Source of the DNA: Caballeronia cordobensis
GTDB taxonomy: Bacteria; Pseudomonadota; Gammaproteobacteria; Burkholderiales; Burkholderiaceae
Length of the DNA: 64,000 bases
Reading direction: 5' to 3'
Assembly: GCF_001544575.2 (NCBI RefSeq)
Contig: NZ_FCNY02000028.1
Coordinates: 29,351 to 93,350, forward strand
Shown here: positions 17,980 to 26,496 of the stretch, piece by piece
Position numbering within the stretch: the first letter of the stretch is position 1
Layout: every line of letters starts with the position of its first letter
Position numbers and translations under genes: made by a program
Notes under the pieces: generated by a model
Database searches by the model: none
Told to the model about the DNA's origin: nothing
The model's input: the letters and a program-made list of their open reading frames with translations, nothing else

Positions 17980-20064
17980 ATGGCAGTGGACTACACGATC
18001 CGCGGCGGCGTGGCCGTCATCACGCTCGACAATCCGCCCGTCAACGGGCTCGGGCATTCGACGCGCCTCGGCATCGTCGAAGGCATCGGGCGCGCGAATG
18101 GTGATGAAAACGTGCGCGCCATCGTCATCATCGGCGCGGGCAAGGCGTTTTCGGGCGGCGCGGACATCACCGAATTCAACACGCCGAAAGCCACGCAGGA
18201 GCCGACGCTTACCACCGTGATCAAGGCGCTCGAAGCCAGCGCGAAGCCCGTGGTCGCGGCGATTCACGCCGTCGCGATGGGCGGCGGTCTCGAACTCGCG
18301 CTCGGCGCGCATTACCGCGTCGCGTCGCCCGGCGCGCAGATCGCGCTGCCGGAAGTGAAGCTCGGGCTCTTGCCCGGCGCGGGCGGCACGCAGCGCTTGC
18401 CGCGCGTGGTCGGGCTGGAGATGGCGCTGAACATGATCGTGTCGGGCACGCCGGTTCTGTCCGAAAAGCTCGCGCAAACCGGGCTCTTCGACGAACTCGC
18501 CGAGGGTGATCTGCTTGAAGCCGCGCTGTCGCTCGCCAGCCAGGCCGCCGACAAGGGCAGCGAGCATCCGAAAGTCCGCGATCGCAAGATCGAGCATCCG
18601 AACGCCGAGGGTTTCATTCAGTTCGCGAGGAATGGCGTCGCGGCCGCCGCGAAGCATTTCCCGGCGCCGCACAAGTGCATCGACGCGATCGAGAAGGGCG
18701 TGAAGGAAGGCTTCGAACGCGGTCTCGCTTTCGAGTGCGAATGCTTTCTCTCGCTCGTGCAGACGTCGGAAAGCCGCGCGCTGCGTCACGCGTTCTTCGG
18801 CGAACGCGCGGCGGGCAAGATCGCCGACGTGCCGCCGGGCACACCGGTCAGGACGATCGCTCGCGTGGGCGTGGTCGGCGCGGGCACGATGGGCGGCGGC
18901 ATCGCGATGACCTTCCTCAACGCGGGCCTTCCCGTCACGCTGCTCGAAACGAAGCAGGAGGCGCTCGACCGCGGCCTCGCCACGATTCGCGGCCATTACG
19001 AAGCGCAGGCCGCAAAGGGCAAGCTCACGCGGGAACAAGCCGAAGCGCGCATGGCGCTCATCACGCCGACGCTCGTCTATGGCGATCTCGCCGACGCCGA
19101 TCTCATCATCGAAGCGGTGTTCGAGGACCTGAGCGTAAAGGAAAGCGTGTTTCGTCAGCTCGATCAATGCGCGAAGCCGGGCGCGATTCTGGCATCGAAC
19201 ACCTCGACGCTCGATCTGAACCGCATCGCATCGTTCACGCAGCGCCCTGGCGATGTCATCGGCATGCATTTTTTCAGCCCCGCCAACGTGATGAAGCTGC
19301 TCGAAGTGGTGCGCGGCGAAAAGACCGGCAAGGACGTGCTCGCCACCGTCATGCAGCTCGCAAAGAAGATCCGCAAGACGGCGGTGGTGTCGGGCGTGTG
19401 CGACGGCTTCATCGGCAACCGCATGATCGAGCAATACATTCGCCAGGCGCTTTTCATGCTCGAAGAAGGCGCGCTGCCGGCGCAGATCGATCGCGCGATC
19501 GAGAAGTTTGGCTTTGCGATGGGCCCGTTCCGCATGAGCGATCTCGCGGGCAACGACATCGGCTGGGCGATTCGCAAGCGCCGCTATCGCGAGCAGCCCG
19601 CTCTGCACTATTCGGGCATCGCTGACACACTGTGCGAGGCGGGCCGCTTCGGGCAGAAGACCGGCGCGGGCTGGTACGACTATCAGGCCGGCAAACGCGA
19701 GGCGCTGCCGTCGCAGGCCGTCGATGCGATGATCGTCGCGTATTCGAACGAACGCGGGATCGCGCGGCGCAGGATCGGCGACGAGGAAATCGTCGAGCGG
19801 CTCGTGCTCGCGCTCGTCAACGAAGGCGCGAAGATTCTCGAAGAGGGCATCGCCGCGAAGGCGTCGGATATCGACATGGTCTATCTGACGGGCTATGGCT
19901 TTCCGCTATGGCGCGGCGGGCCGATGCTCTACGCGGACACCATCGGCCTCTACAACGTGGAGCGCGCGATCCGCCAATACGCGAAACAGGCCAACGGCGA
20001 GGCGTGGCAGCCGTCCGCGCGCGTGACCGAACTCGCTACATCGAATGGACGCTTCAATGACTGA
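17980..20064 (+). CDS. Fused enoyl-CoA hydratase / 3-hydroxyacyl-CoA dehydrogenase (FadB/FadJ-like)
   Basis: Two consecutive steps of beta-oxidation in one 694-residue chain. The N-terminal crotonase domain (about 1-185) has GKAFSGGADITEF and HAVAMGGGLELALG (oxyanion hole), and LPEVKLGLLPGAGGTQRLPR. The NAD-binding domain (about 295-475) begins VGVVGAGTMGGGIAMTFLNAG and contains IIEAVFEDL, ASNTSTLDL and GMHFFSPANVMKLLEV, with the catalytic His in the last block. Two C-terminal dehydrogenase domains follow, with GFIGNRM and PFRMSDLAGNDIG. AGGAGA precedes the ATG. It is the first gene of a run in which pncA and a thiolase overlap or abut. Confidence 0.94.
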   Translation: MAVDYTIRGGVAVITLDNPPVNGLGHSTRLGIVEGIGRANGDENVRAIVIIGAGKAFSGGADITEFNTPKATQEPTLTTVIKALEASAKPVVAAIHAVAMGGGLELALGAHYRVASPGAQIALPEVKLGLLPGAGGTQRLPRVVGLEMALNMIVSGTPVLSEKLAQTGLFDELAEGDLLEAALSLASQAADKGSEHPKVRDRKIEHPNAEGFIQFARNGVAAAAKHFPAPHKCIDAIEKGVKEGFERGLAFECECFLSLVQTSESRALRHAFFGERAAGKIADVPPGTPVRTIARVGVVGAGTMGGGIAMTFLNAGLPVTLLETKQEALDRGLATIRGHYEAQAAKGKLTREQAEARMALITPTLVYGDLADADLIIEAVFEDLSVKESVFRQLDQCAKPGAILASNTSTLDLNRIASFTQRPGDVIGMHFFSPANVMKLLEVVRGEKTGKDVLATVMQLAKKIRKTAVVSGVCDGFIGNRMIEQYIRQALFMLEEGALPAQIDRAIEKFGFAMGPFRMSDLAGNDIGWAIRKRRYREQPALHYSGIADTLCEAGRFGQKTGAGWYDYQAGKREALPSQAVDAMIVAYSNERGIARRRIGDEEIVERLVLALVNEGAKILEEGIAAKASDIDMVYLTGYGFPLWRGGPMLYADTIGLYNVERAIRQYAKQANGEAWQPSARVTELATSNGRFND

Positions 20065-20707
20065 GATGAAACCCGTCGAAGACGTGCTCCTCGTCGTCGA
20101 TATCCAGAATGACTTCATGCCGGGCGGGGCGCTCGCCGTCGCGCGCGGCGACGAAGTCGTGCCCGTGGTCAATCGCCTCGCGCGCGCGTTCTCGCATGTC
20201 GTGCTGACGCAGGACTGGCATCCGCGTTCGCACGTGTCGTTCGCAGCGAATCACGCGGGACGCCAGCCGTTCGAGACGATGACGCTGCCTTACGGCGAAC
20301 AGGTGCTGTGGCCGGTGCATTGCGTGCAGGACACCGAAGGCGCGGCGCTGCATCGCGACTTGCACGTGCCGCACGCGCGGCTCGTCGTGCGCAAGGGGCA
20401 CCACGAGCAAGTGGACAGCTATTCGGCCTTCGTCGAAGCCGATCGTGTGACGCCGACCGGCCTCGAAGGCTATCTGCGCGATGTCGGCGCGACACGCGTG
20501 TGGCTCGCGGGACTCGCGACCGACTATTGCGTCGCGTGGTCCGCGCTCGATGCGCGCGCCGCCGGCTTCGAGGTCACCGTGATCGAAGACGCGTGCCGGG
20601 CGATCGATCTGAACGGCTCGCTCGACAAGGCCTGGCAAGACATGCACGCGGCCGGCGTGAAGCGCGTGCAGTCTGACAACATCGTGAAGGCAAGGGAGAC
20701 CACATGA
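20057..20707 (+). CDS. pncA: Nicotinamidase
   Basis: Isochorismatase-fold amidohydrolase converting nicotinamide to nicotinate in NAD salvage. The 216-residue protein shows the catalytic triad of Asp in LLVVDIQNDFMPGGAL, Lys in LVVRKG and Cys in GLATDYCV. It also has the metal-binding set in TQDWHPRSHVSF. The start overlaps the end of the preceding fadB-like gene (ATG 20057; alternatives at 20045 and 20066), and its stop overlaps the next start (ATGA), so it is embedded in the beta-oxidation operon. A role in topping up NAD for the dehydrogenase step is plausible but is inference. Confidence 0.93.
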   Translation: MTEMKPVEDVLLVVDIQNDFMPGGALAVARGDEVVPVVNRLARAFSHVVLTQDWHPRSHVSFAANHAGRQPFETMTLPYGEQVLWPVHCVQDTEGAALHRDLHVPHARLVVRKGHHEQVDSYSAFVEADRVTPTGLEGYLRDVGATRVWLAGLATDYCVAWSALDARAAGFEVTVIEDACRAIDLNGSLDKAWQDMHAAGVKRVQSDNIVKARETT

Positions 20708-21882
20708 CCGATGCAGTCATCGTATCGACGGCGCGCACCGCGCTCGCCAAGTCCTGGCGCGGCGCGCTGAACATGACGCACGGCGCGACGCTCGGCGGCC
20801 ATGTGACGAAGGCGGTCGTCGAGCGCGCGGGTATCGATCCTGGGCGCGTCGAGGATGTGATTATGGGCTGCGCGAATCCGGAAGGCGCGACGGGCATGAA
20901 CATCGCGCGGCAGATCGCCTTGCGCGCGGGGTTGCCGGCTTCCGTGCCCGGCATGACGGTGAACCGCTTCTGCGCGTCGGGCCTGCAGACGATCGCGCTC
21001 GCCGCGCAGCGCGTGATGGCGGGCGAGGGCGATGTCTTCGTCGCGGGCGGCGTCGAATCGATCTCGTGCGTGCAGAACGAGATGAACCGCCACATGCTGA
21101 CCGAAGGCTGGCTTACCCGGCACAAGCCCGAAATCTACTGGTCGATGCTGCAAACCGCCGAGAACGTCGCGCGGCGCTACGACATCTCGAAGGCGCGGCA
21201 GGACGCGTACGGCGCGCGCTCGCAACAGCGCGCGGCGGCGGCGCAGGCGGCCGGCAAGTTCGCCGACGAAATCGTGCCGATCACCGTGCTCGCCGGTCTC
21301 GCCGACAAGGCGACGGGCCGCATGTTCACGCAGGAAGTCACGCTCGCCGCCGACGAAGGCATCCGCGCCGACACGACGCTCGAAGGCGTGTCGAAGATTC
21401 GCACGGCGCTGCCGGGCGGCGTCGTCACGGCGGGCAACGCGAGCCAGTTCTCCGATGGCGCGTCGGCGTGCGTGGTGATGAACGCGGCGCTCGCGGAAAA
21501 GCAGGGCTTGCAGCCGCTCGGCATTTTCCGGGGCTTCGCGGTCGCGGGCTGCGAGCCGGACGAAATGGGCATCGGCCCGGTGTTCGCGGTGCCGAAGCTG
21601 TTGCGGCGCGCGGGCCTCACGGTCGACGATATCGACCTGTGGGAACTGAACGAAGCCTTCGCCGTGCAGGTGCTCTATTGCCGCGACAAGCTCGGCATTC
21701 CCGACGAGCGCCTCAACGTGAACGGCGGCGCGATCGCGGTCGGGCATCCGTATGGCGTGTCGGGCGCGCGCCTGACGGGCCACGCGCTGATCGAAGGCAA
21801 GCGGCGCGGCGCGAAGTTCGTCGTGGTCACGATGTGCATCGGCGGCGGGCAAGGCGCGGCGGGGCTCTTCGAAATCGTGTGA
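20704..21882 (+). CDS. Acetyl-CoA acyltransferase (thiolase)
   Basis: Thiolytic cleavage of 3-ketoacyl-CoA, the last step of beta-oxidation. The 392 residues hold the nucleophile Cys90 in VNRFCASGLQT, the GGAIAVGHPYGVSGAR block with the catalytic His, and the closing Cys in MCIGGGQGAAGLFE. The start overlaps the pncA stop and is preceded by GGGAGA. Together with the fadB-like protein upstream it forms a soluble trifunctional beta-oxidation pair. A FadA/FadI assignment cannot be decided by eye. Confidence 0.94.
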   Translation: MTDAVIVSTARTALAKSWRGALNMTHGATLGGHVTKAVVERAGIDPGRVEDVIMGCANPEGATGMNIARQIALRAGLPASVPGMTVNRFCASGLQTIALAAQRVMAGEGDVFVAGGVESISCVQNEMNRHMLTEGWLTRHKPEIYWSMLQTAENVARRYDISKARQDAYGARSQQRAAAAQAAGKFADEIVPITVLAGLADKATGRMFTQEVTLAADEGIRADTTLEGVSKIRTALPGGVVTAGNASQFSDGASACVVMNAALAEKQGLQPLGIFRGFAVAGCEPDEMGIGPVFAVPKLLRRAGLTVDDIDLWELNEAFAVQVLYCRDKLGIPDERLNVNGGAIAVGHPYGVSGARLTGHALIEGKRRGAKFVVVTMCIGGGQGAAGLFEIV

Positions 21883-21943
21883 GGCGTTGCGATCCGAGGT
21901 TTTTTGCTACGCTTCGGGATTCACTCGCAATGAAGGAGCCGCC

Positions 21944-22246
21944 GTGCTACGTCACATCGTCATGTGGAAGCTGAAAGAAAACGCCGAGGGCGCGAGCCGT
22001 GCGGAAAACGCGGAGAAGCTGAAGGCGAAGCTGGAAACCTGCCGCAGCATCGTGAAGGGCCAGGGGCATTTCGAAGTCGGCACCGCGCAGCCGGGTTTCG
22101 ACTGCACGTATGACGTCGTGCTCGTCTCCGATTTCGACGACAAAGCCGCGCTCGAAGCGTATCAGGTTCATCCGAAGCATCAGGCGCTGAAGGACTTCGT
22201 CGCGGCGATCCGCGACGAACGTCAGTGCGTCGATTACGAAGTGTGA
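21944..22246 (+). CDS. Dabb (stress-responsive alpha/beta barrel) domain protein
   Basis: A 100-residue ferredoxin-like-fold protein of the Dabb family. It opens LRHIVMWKLKENAEG, with the conserved His-x-Val start of the family, and has DVVLVSDFDDKAALEAYQVHP before the end, including the conserved YQxHPxH. The GTG at 21944 was chosen because AAGGAG lies six bases upstream; a longer frame to 21887 adds non-homologous residues. Family members act in stress or as small lyases/cyclases; no reaction can be assigned here. Its stop overlaps a possible start of the next gene. Confidence 0.85.
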   Translation: MLRHIVMWKLKENAEGASRAENAEKLKAKLETCRSIVKGQGHFEVGTAQPGFDCTYDVVLVSDFDDKAALEAYQVHPKHQALKDFVAAIRDERQCVDYEV

Positions 22247-22251
22247 GCACG

Positions 22252-22728
22252 ATGTCCTCTTCCGAATCCGCAGGCGGCGTGTCCATCGAAAGCCCGTTCA
22301 TCGACGCGCTCGGCGTCGTGCTCGTCAAGGCGAAGGACGGCGAAAGCGAAGTGCGCATGCCGCTGCGCGACGAGCACATGAATACGTGGGGCATCGCGCA
22401 CGGCGGCGTCACCATGACGCTGCTCGACAGCGCGCTCGCGCTCGCGGCGCGCAGCATCGCGGGCGACGGCATCGGCGTCGTGACCGTCGAGATGAAGGTC
22501 AACTTCATGCAGCCGGGGCGCGGCGAATTGCGCGGTTACGGGCGCGTATTGCACCGCTCGACGACGATGGCCTATTGCGAAGGCGAGATCCGCGACAGCG
22601 AAGGTCATTTCGTCGCGAAAGCGCTCGGCACGTTCAAGTACATGAAGCGGCTCGCGGTCGGGCGCGACATCGTCAAACAGAAGATGCGTTCCGATCCGAA
22701 GGCAATGCCCGGACCGAGCGACGCCTAA
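22252..22728 (+). CDS. PaaI-family hotdog thioesterase
   Basis: Predicted acyl-CoA thioesterase (158 residues). The hotdog fold is shown by NTWGIAHGGVTMTLLDSALALAA, where the catalytic Asp lies on the long helix after HGG, then VTVEMKVNFMQPG and a C-terminal strand VAKALGTFKYMK. An in-frame GTG at 22243 would overlap the previous stop (GTGA), so the true start may be three codons earlier. Within the acyl-CoA operon it could release stalled or non-native CoA thioesters; the substrate is unknown. Confidence 0.88.
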   Translation: MSSSESAGGVSIESPFIDALGVVLVKAKDGESEVRMPLRDEHMNTWGIAHGGVTMTLLDSALALAARSIAGDGIGVVTVEMKVNFMQPGRGELRGYGRVLHRSTTMAYCEGEIRDSEGHFVAKALGTFKYMKRLAVGRDIVKQKMRSDPKAMPGPSDA

Positions 22729-22753
22729 ACCATTTTTGCGAAGGAGCATGCGC

Positions 22754-23758
22754 ATGACAGACGCACAGATCAACCGTCGGATTTTGCTCGTCTCGCGGCC
22801 GCAAGGCGAGGCGTCGGTGTCGAATTTCAAGCTCGTCGAAACGCCGCTCGCGCCGCTTCAGGACGGCGAAGTGCGCGTGCGCAATCACTATCTGTCGCTC
22901 GATCCGTACATGCGCGGCCGCATGGACGACGCGAAATCGTACGCCGCGCCGCAGCCGCTCGACGAAGTGATGATCGGCGGCACCGCGGGCGTCGTGACCG
23001 AGTCGCGCAACGCCGCGTTCAAGGCGGGCGACAACGTCGTCGGCATGCTCGGCTGGCAGGAGTTCGGCACGTCCGACGGCAAGGGGCTGAACAAGGTCGA
23101 TACCTCGCGCGTGCCGCTTTCCGCGTATCTCGGCGCGCTCGGCATGCCGGGCGTCACCGCGTGGTACGGACTCAACGGCATCATCGAGCCGAAGGCGGGC
23201 GAGACGGTCGTCGTCTCGGCGGCGAGCGGCGCGGTGGGCAGCGTCGTCGGGCAACTGGCGAAGGCGGCCGGCTGCCGCGCGGTCGGCATCGCGGGCGGCG
23301 AGGAAAAGTGCCGCTATGTCGTCGAGACGCTCGGCTTCGATGCATGCGTCGACTACAAGGCGGGCAAGCTCTACGAAGATCTGAAAGCCGCGACACCGAA
23401 TGGCGTCGATGGCTATTTCGAGAACGTCGGCGGCGAAGTGCTCAATGCCGTGCTCGCGCGCATGAACGCGTTCGGGCGCGTCGCGGTGTGCGGCATGATT
23501 TCCGGCTACGACGGCAAGCCCTTGCCGATGGATGCGCCAAGACTCATCCTCACGCAACGCCTGAAGCTGCAGGGCTTCATCGTCTACGAGCATCTGGACA
23601 TCTGGCCACAGGCGTTGAAGGAACTCGGCGAGCGCCTCGCGACGAACAAGCTGCATTTTCGGGAGAGCATCGCGCAAGGGCTCGACAATGCGCCCGAAGC
23701 GTTTCTCGGCCTGTTGCGCGGGAAGAACTTCGGCAAGCAACTCGTCAAGCTCATTTGA
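22754..23758 (+). CDS. NADP-dependent oxidoreductase, zinc-free MDR (PTGR-like)
   Basis: Medium-chain reductase of 334 residues resembling prostaglandin/leukotriene reductases and curcumin reductase CurA, which reduce the double bond of enones. Visible features are YLSLDPYMRGRM near residue 50, the nucleotide-binding VVSAASGAVGSVVGQLAK, the family signature VDGYFENVGGEVL and the C-terminal GLLRGKNFGKQLVKL. No zinc-ligand cysteines are seen. AAGGAG ends seven bases before ATG 22754, which decides this start over ATG 22748. It lies 25 bases after the thioesterase gene. Confidence 0.9.
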   Translation: MTDAQINRRILLVSRPQGEASVSNFKLVETPLAPLQDGEVRVRNHYLSLDPYMRGRMDDAKSYAAPQPLDEVMIGGTAGVVTESRNAAFKAGDNVVGMLGWQEFGTSDGKGLNKVDTSRVPLSAYLGALGMPGVTAWYGLNGIIEPKAGETVVVSAASGAVGSVVGQLAKAAGCRAVGIAGGEEKCRYVVETLGFDACVDYKAGKLYEDLKAATPNGVDGYFENVGGEVLNAVLARMNAFGRVAVCGMISGYDGKPLPMDAPRLILTQRLKLQGFIVYEHLDIWPQALKELGERLATNKLHFRESIAQGLDNAPEAFLGLLRGKNFGKQLVKLI

Positions 23759-23786
23759 CGCGCGATTGATTCGCAAGGAGTCGCAG

Positions 23787-24647
23787 GTGGATCGCTTCGA
23801 AGGCAAGGTCGCCGTCATCACGGGCGCGGGCAGCGGATTCGGGCGCGAGTTCGCGAAGCAGGGCGCGGCGCTCGGCATGAAGCTCGTGCTCGCCGATCTC
23901 GACGCCGCCGCGCTCGCCGCGACCGTCGAAGCGGTGCGCGCGCAAGGCGGCGACGCGATCGGCGTGCCGACGGACGTATCCGACAGCGCGCAGGTTCAGG
24001 CGCTCGCACGCGCCACGCTCGATGCGTTCGGCGGCGTGCATCTGCTCTTCAATAACGCGGGCGTCGGCGCGGGCGGCTTCGTTTGGGAAAACAGCGCGAA
24101 CGACTGGCAATGGGTGTTCGGCGTGAACGTGATGGGCGTCGCGAACGGCTTGCGCGCATTCGTGCCGATCATGCTCGAACGCAAGGAGCCCGCGCATATC
24201 GTCAACACGGCGTCGGTGGCCGGTCTGCTCGCGGCGCCCGCCATGGGCGTCTATAACGCGTCGAAACATGCCGTCGTCGCGATGACCGAAACGCTGTATC
24301 ACGACTTGCGGCTGGCGGGCGCGCCGTTCATCGGCGTGTCGCTGCTGTGCCCGGCGTTCGTGCCGACGGGCATCGCCGACGCCGAACGTTCGCGGCCCGA
24401 AGCGCTCGCCAACGAGGCGCCTTACACCGCCTCGCAAAAGCTCGCGGCGCGGCAACTGACGCGAGCGGTGGAGGGCGGCAAGCTCACCGCGCGCGAAGTC
24501 GCCGAAGCGGCGTTCGACGCGGTGCGCGAAGGGCGTTTCTACGTCATCACGCATCCGGCCATCATGCCGTCGGTGCAGCTTCGGCTCGACGATATCGCGC
24601 AACTGCGCGCGCCCACCGATCCGATGTCGCTGAAACGTCCGCGCTGA
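23787..24647 (+). CDS. Short-chain dehydrogenase/reductase
   Basis: Classical SDR of 286 residues: cofactor loop TGAGSGFG, ADLDAAAL for the second strand (suggesting NAD preference), NNAGVGAGG, and the catalytic Ser with YNASKHAV. The start is a GTG at 23787 with AAGGAG six bases upstream; the ATG-started longer frame runs inside the previous gene. It follows the MDR gene by 28 bases. The substrate is unknown; the context suggests an alcohol or hydroxyacyl intermediate. Confidence 0.9.
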   Translation: MDRFEGKVAVITGAGSGFGREFAKQGAALGMKLVLADLDAAALAATVEAVRAQGGDAIGVPTDVSDSAQVQALARATLDAFGGVHLLFNNAGVGAGGFVWENSANDWQWVFGVNVMGVANGLRAFVPIMLERKEPAHIVNTASVAGLLAAPAMGVYNASKHAVVAMTETLYHDLRLAGAPFIGVSLLCPAFVPTGIADAERSRPEALANEAPYTASQKLAARQLTRAVEGGKLTAREVAEAAFDAVREGRFYVITHPAIMPSVQLRLDDIAQLRAPTDPMSLKRPR

Positions 24648-24707
24648 CGGGGCGCGCTTCGTGGCATCATCGTGACCCTTCGTCGCTTCTTTCAAGCTTC
24701 TTCGCCG

Positions 24708-25661
24708 ATGCCGCTCAATCCCAAGATCGCGCAAATTCTGGAGATGGTCGCGCGCGCCAATCGCCCGCCGTACCACACGCTCACGCCGCAGCAGGCGCGC
24801 GCCGCCTATGCGATGAGCGCGCAGATTCTCGATATCGCGCCGCTGCCGATGTTCAGCGTCGAAGACCTGCGCATTCCCGTGCGCGACGGCGAAACCATAG
24901 GCGTGCGCATCTACCATCCGACGGAGCCGGGCTGGGCGCAACCTGCCGCGGGACTGCTGTATTTTCACGGCGGCGGCTTCACGGTCGGCAGCGTGGCGAC
25001 GCACGACGCGCTGTGCCGGAAGTTCGCGCACGATGCGGGCTGTGCCGTCGTATCGGTCGATTACCGGCTCGCGCCTGAGCACAAGTTTCCCGTCGCGGTC
25101 CACGATGCCTTCGACGCGCTGCGCTGGCTGCACGGCGAAGCGCCGACGCTCGGGATCGATCCCGCGCGGCTCGCCATCGGCGGCGATAGCGCGGGCGGCA
25201 CGCTCGCCATCGTCTGCGCCGTGCTCGCGCGCGATGCGGGCATCGACTTGCGGATGCAATTGCTGATTTATCCGGGCACGAGCGCATGGCAAAAGAGCGC
25301 GTCGCATGCGCGGCTCGCGGAAGGCTATCTGCTTTCCGGCGAGACGATTCAATGGTTCTTCGACCAGTATCTGCGAGATGACTGCGACCGCGACGACTGG
25401 CGCTTCGCGCCGCTCGATGCGGCGAGCGGCGTGCCGGATTTCAAGGGCGTCGCGCCGGCGTGGATCGCGGCGGCGGACCACGATCCGCTATTCGACGAAG
25501 ACATCGCGTTCGCATCGATGCTTCGCGAAGCGGGCGTGCCGGTCACGCTCATGTGCTATGAAGGCATGATCCACGAATTCTTCAAGATAGGCGGGTTCGT
25601 GCCGGACGTGGCGCAGGCGCATGCGGACGCGGTGGAGGCGTTGCGGGCCGCGCTGGCGTGA
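24708..25661 (+). CDS. Alpha/beta hydrolase, HSL family esterase
   Basis: Carboxylesterase of the hormone-sensitive-lipase type (317 residues). The oxyanion-hole motif HGGGF (in LLYFHGGGFTVGS) is followed by VDYRLAPEHKFP, the nucleophile elbow GDSAGGTLA, the catalytic Asp in AADHDPLFDE and His in MIHEFF. MPLNPKIAQ at 24708 is taken as the start; an upstream GTG at 24672 is possible. It closes the lipid-catabolism run and its end is five bases from the convergent NRDE gene. It could feed short-chain acids to the CoA ligase and beta-oxidation genes, which is inference. Confidence 0.9.
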   Translation: MPLNPKIAQILEMVARANRPPYHTLTPQQARAAYAMSAQILDIAPLPMFSVEDLRIPVRDGETIGVRIYHPTEPGWAQPAAGLLYFHGGGFTVGSVATHDALCRKFAHDAGCAVVSVDYRLAPEHKFPVAVHDAFDALRWLHGEAPTLGIDPARLAIGGDSAGGTLAIVCAVLARDAGIDLRMQLLIYPGTSAWQKSASHARLAEGYLLSGETIQWFFDQYLRDDCDRDDWRFAPLDAASGVPDFKGVAPAWIAAADHDPLFDEDIAFASMLREAGVPVTLMCYEGMIHEFFKIGGFVPDVAQAHADAVEALRAALA

Positions 25662-25666
25662 TCCGT

Positions 25667-26488
25667 TTAGCCTTCGATCCCGAACCCGAACGCCCGCTCG
25701 AACGCTCCCGGCCGCACGAGGCGATGCGAACCGTCATCGTCGCTGCGCTCCTTGATCTCGAGCGACAGCCCGCGCGCTAACGGCATCACGCGCAACGCCG
25801 TCGTGCTGCGCGTTCCGTAATCCGGCGATTCGATGAACGCCGCCGAGAGCACGCGCTCGCGCTCGATGGAAATGCCGGTCGTTGGAAGATGCTCGTCGTT
25901 CGCGATGCGCGGATCGCGCAAGGTGTCGATGAGCACATCGAGCGTCGGATGCTCGTCGGCGTGAATCAGATCGCAGAGCGCCTCGCGTTGCGCGACGAGC
26001 TTCGGCCACGGCGTGTTGAGCAGACTATTGGACAAGCCGTGCACGCCGGCTTCGAGCAGAACGGGCGGCGCATCGGCGCGATTGCCGTACCAGCCGAGCT
26101 CGCGCCGCGTGAAATCTCCGCACAGCAGATTGAAACCGTTGTAGCGATGCCCCTCACGCGCGACGCCGCGCAGATAGTCCATCGGCGCGACGCGCTCGCC
26201 CGCGAGAAACGCGCTCACGAGCGTGCCGCGCGTCGGCGCATTCGGACGCATCTCGCTGGGCGCGCGATAGTTGGTCAGCGCGGCGAAGCGGCCATCGCCC
26301 GACACGCCGAGCCACGTCCCGCCGCCCGTCAGATCGCGGCCCGCGAGGACGCCCGGCGCCTCGCTCCACCAATGCAGCGGCTCGGTGTCACGGCGAAAGA
26401 ACTCGTCGCGATTGGCCGACAGCGTCAGCAGCGCGCGGCCGTTTTCCTGCGAAGCGTCCGGCTGCCAGTCGAATACGATCAGACACAT
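25667..26488 (-). CDS. NRDE family protein (TANGO2-like)
   Basis: A 273-residue protein of the NRDE/TANGO2 family, named for the Asn-Arg-Asp-Glu motif seen here in LTLSANRDEFFRR near residue 30. Further conserved segments are GGGTWLGVSGDGRFAALTNYR and GNGLSN-like HGLSNSLLNTPWPK. Eukaryotic TANGO2 is linked to metabolic crisis and heme handling; bacterial members have no settled role. It starts MCLIVFDW, typical for the family, with the N-terminal Cys exposed after Met as in Ntn-type hydrolases. It is 8 bases downstream of ygfZ, so the two are likely co-transcribed. Confidence 0.9.
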   Translation of the reverse strand: MCLIVFDWQPDASQENGRALLTLSANRDEFFRRDTEPLHWWSEAPGVLAGRDLTGGGTWLGVSGDGRFAALTNYRAPSEMRPNAPTRGTLVSAFLAGERVAPMDYLRGVAREGHRYNGFNLLCGDFTRRELGWYGNRADAPPVLLEAGVHGLSNSLLNTPWPKLVAQREALCDLIHADEHPTLDVLIDTLRDPRIANDEHLPTTGISIERERVLSAAFIESPDYGTRSTTALRVMPLARGLSLEIKERSDDDGSHRLVRPGAFERAFGFGIEG

Positions 26489-26496
26489 GTGCGTGC

